From positions 1-37,163 of the forward strand of contig NZ_WHYR01000035.1 of assembly GCF_009428905.1 (NCBI RefSeq): DNA of 37,163 nucleotides. The letters run 5' to 3'. Shown one piece after another: positions 35,971 through 37,163 of this stretch (position 1 is its first letter; each line of letters begins with the position of its first letter). The notes under the pieces are model-generated. The model saw nothing but the letters and a program-made list of their open reading frames with translations. It did no database searches and was not told the DNA's origin. Source of the stretch: Desulfofundulus thermobenzoicus. Its GTDB lineage: Bacteria > Bacillota > Desulfotomaculia > Desulfotomaculales > Desulfovirgulaceae. The translations under genes were made by a program, and so were the position numbers.

Positions 35971-36855
35971 CTACCAGCCCCTATCCTGCATACGCTGCTC
36001 CGGGGCAATGGTGGCAATCTCCAGGCCGGGCATGGCTTCACCCAGGTCTTTGGAGACCTCCGCCAGCACCGCCGGATCATTGTAATGGGTGGTGGCGGCC
36101 ACAATGGCCTTTGCCCGGGCAGCCGGGTTTTTGGATTTAAATATGCCGGAGCCCACAAATATACCGTCCGCGCCCAGCTGCATCATCAGCGCCGCATCGG
36201 CCGGAGTGGCAATGCCGCCGGCTGCAAAGTTGACCACGGGCAAACGACCCGTTTCGGCCACCTGCAGCACCAGCTCATAGGGAGCGCCCATTTCTTTGGC
36301 GGCGGCCATCAACTCATCCCGGCGCATGCCCTGCAGCCGGCGAATTTCCGCCATGACCAGGCGCATGTGGCGGACCGCCTCCACCACATTGCCGGTACCC
36401 GGTTCGCCCTTGGTACGGATCATGGCCGCCCCTTCACCGATACGGCGCAATGCCTCGCCCAGGTTGCGGGCACCGCAGACAAAGGGCACCTTAAACTGGT
36501 GCTTGTCAATGTGGTGCTGCTCGTCAGCGGGGGTAAGCACTTCACTTTCATCGATATAATCCACGCCCAGCTGTTCGAGAATCTGCGCCTCCACAAAATG
36601 TCCGATGCGCACCTTGGCCATAACCGGAATGGTTACGGCATCCATAATACGTAAAATCACCGTCGGGTCGGCCATGCGGGCCACTCCACCCGCCGCCCGG
36701 ATATCGGCAGGCACCCTTTCCAGAGCCATAACGGCACAGGCGCCGGCTTCCTCAGCAATTTTAGCCTGTTCGGGGGTGGTGACATCCATGATCACGCCAC
36801 CTTTGAGCATCTCCGCCAGACCTTTTTTCACCGTCCAGGTTCCTTTTTCGGCCAT
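35971..36855 (-). CDS. pdxS: PLP synthase subunit PdxS
   Basis: 294 aa. A (beta/alpha)8 lyase that makes PLP from ribose 5-phosphate, glyceraldehyde 3-phosphate and ammonia from PdxT. Conserved blocks: [20 protein letters not shown], the catalytic Lys in [26 protein letters not shown], and the second Lys region near [13 protein letters not shown]; phosphate site [22 protein letters not shown] 36855 has AGGGGG upstream. The PLP made serves enzymes such as the aminotransferase next door. Confidence 0.97.
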   Translation of the reverse strand: MAEKGTWTVKKGLAEMLKGGVIMDVTTPEQAKIAEEAGACAVMALERVPADIRAAGGVARMADPTVILRIMDAVTIPVMAKVRIGHFVEAQILEQLGVDYIDESEVLTPADEQHHIDKHQFKVPFVCGARNLGEALRRIGEGAAMIRTKGEPGTGNVVEAVRHMRLVMAEIRRLQGMRRDELMAAAKEMGAPYELVLQVAETGRLPVVNFAAGGIATPADAALMMQLGADGIFVGSGIFKSKNPAARAKAIVAATTHYNDPAVLAEVSKDLGEAMPGLEIATIAPEQRMQDRGW

Positions 36856-36896
36856 AAATATCCCCCTATTCCTTTTGGTTCGATCTACAACACAGT

Positions 36897-36925
36897 ATTT
36901 TAACCGACTTTAATAACAAAAACAA
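36897..36925 (-). promoter_or_regulatory. Sigma-A promoter of pdxST
   Basis: TTGTTT (36920-36925), 17-nt spacer, TAAAAT (36897-36902), about 42 nt before the pdxS start. Confidence 0.55.
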
Positions 36926-36995
36926 GGTTTGTCAGGTCAAAAAATAACCGCCTTCCATAGGCCGAAAAACATAAAGGACAGGAACAGGTGAAAAA

Positions 36996-37036
36996 AGGGG
37001 ACAGGCTGCTATTTGAAAAAGCAGCCTGTCCTTTTA
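36996..37036 (-). terminator. Terminator after 5S rRNA
   Basis: Stem GGACAGGCTGCT/AGCAGCCTGTCC with an 8-9-nt loop. On the minus strand it is followed by CCTTTTTTC, so it ends the rRNA operon; the T-rich other side makes it bidirectional in form. Confidence 0.85.
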
Positions 37037-37046
37037 TTTAAATATT

Positions 37047-37163
37047 TTGCAGCGGCGACCTGCTCTCCCAGGGGTCCACCCCCCGGTACCATCGGCCCTG
37101 GAGGGCTTAACTGCCGTGTTCGGGATGGGAACGGGTGTTTCCCCTCCGGTATGGCCACTGCAA
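37047..37163 (-). rRNA. rrf: 5S ribosomal RNA
   Basis: 117 nt, with ends TTGCAG and CTGCAA pairing (helix I). The conserved stretch ACACCCGTTCCCATCCCGAA and ACACGGCAGTTAAGCCCTCC, then GGCCGATGGTACC, match bacterial 5S. The 5' end is at the window border, so one or two bases may be missing. It is the last gene of an rRNA operon extending past the right edge. Confidence 0.95.

Overview
The window looks like the chromosome of a Gram-positive, spore-former-type anaerobe of the Desulfotomaculum/Pelotomaculum group (Peptococcaceae, Firmicutes). This is inferred from four things: strong AGGAGG-like ribosome binding sites with many TTG and GTG starts, a T-box leader, a soluble fumarate-reductase-like enzyme linked to heterodisulfide-reductase subunits, and YcdB/YcdC-type exported proteins. 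No ribosomal or marker gene long enough for firm placement is present; only a 5S rRNA lies at the right edge.

Left part (1-7.3 kb, all on the minus strand): a NitT/TauT-type lipoprotein (its permease and ATPase, if any, lie beyond the left edge), a histidinol-phosphate aminotransferase, a glycerol-dehydrogenase-like enzyme, and an operon of ECF sigma factor, zinc-finger anti-sigma factor, ABC ATPase and ABC permease. The sigma gene seems to start at a rare ATC codon. A fragment of a membrane protein resembling the tail of a glycosyltransferase lies just upstream, followed by an HD-GYP cyclic-di-GMP phosphodiesterase.

8.4-11.7 kb: two MITE-like elements with matching ends and 4-bp YTAR target duplications flank an empty stretch before an NDUFA9-like SDR protein. 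Then come a small membrane protein, tRNA-Ser(CGA), tadA, and a non-coding stretch that could fold into a structured RNA.

11.7-19.8 kb (plus strand): a second, independently built ECF sigma/ABC module. It holds a sigma factor, a membrane-anchored beta-propeller protein in the anti-sigma position, a large exported two-helix protein, an ABC ATPase and an ABC permease, followed by a YcdB/YcdC protein. Genes overlap or abut throughout.

19.8-25.7 kb: a 5'-truncated Rpn/PD-(D/E)XK transposase-like gene flanked by direct repeats, an unknown 206-aa gene, a soluble chemotaxis transducer with a diacid-recognition-like domain, mtaB, and a minus-strand tRNA cluster (Arg-CCT, Arg-ACG, Ser-GCT, Ser-TGA) with a 138-bp MITE carrying a perfect 7-bp target duplication.

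26-29.6 kb: a four-gene operon for a soluble thiol:fumarate-reductase-like complex (HdrC-like, HdrB-like, FrdB-like, FrdA-like).

29.9-35.2 kb: a serine island. A T-box leader with a plausible AGC (Ser) specifier precedes a class V aminotransferase, serA and a histidine-phosphatase-family candidate phosphoserine phosphatase, with serS downstream after a short inverted-repeat element. With three tRNA-Ser genes, the window holds synthesis, sensing and charging of serine. pdxT and pdxS (PLP synthase) and the 5S rRNA complete the right end.
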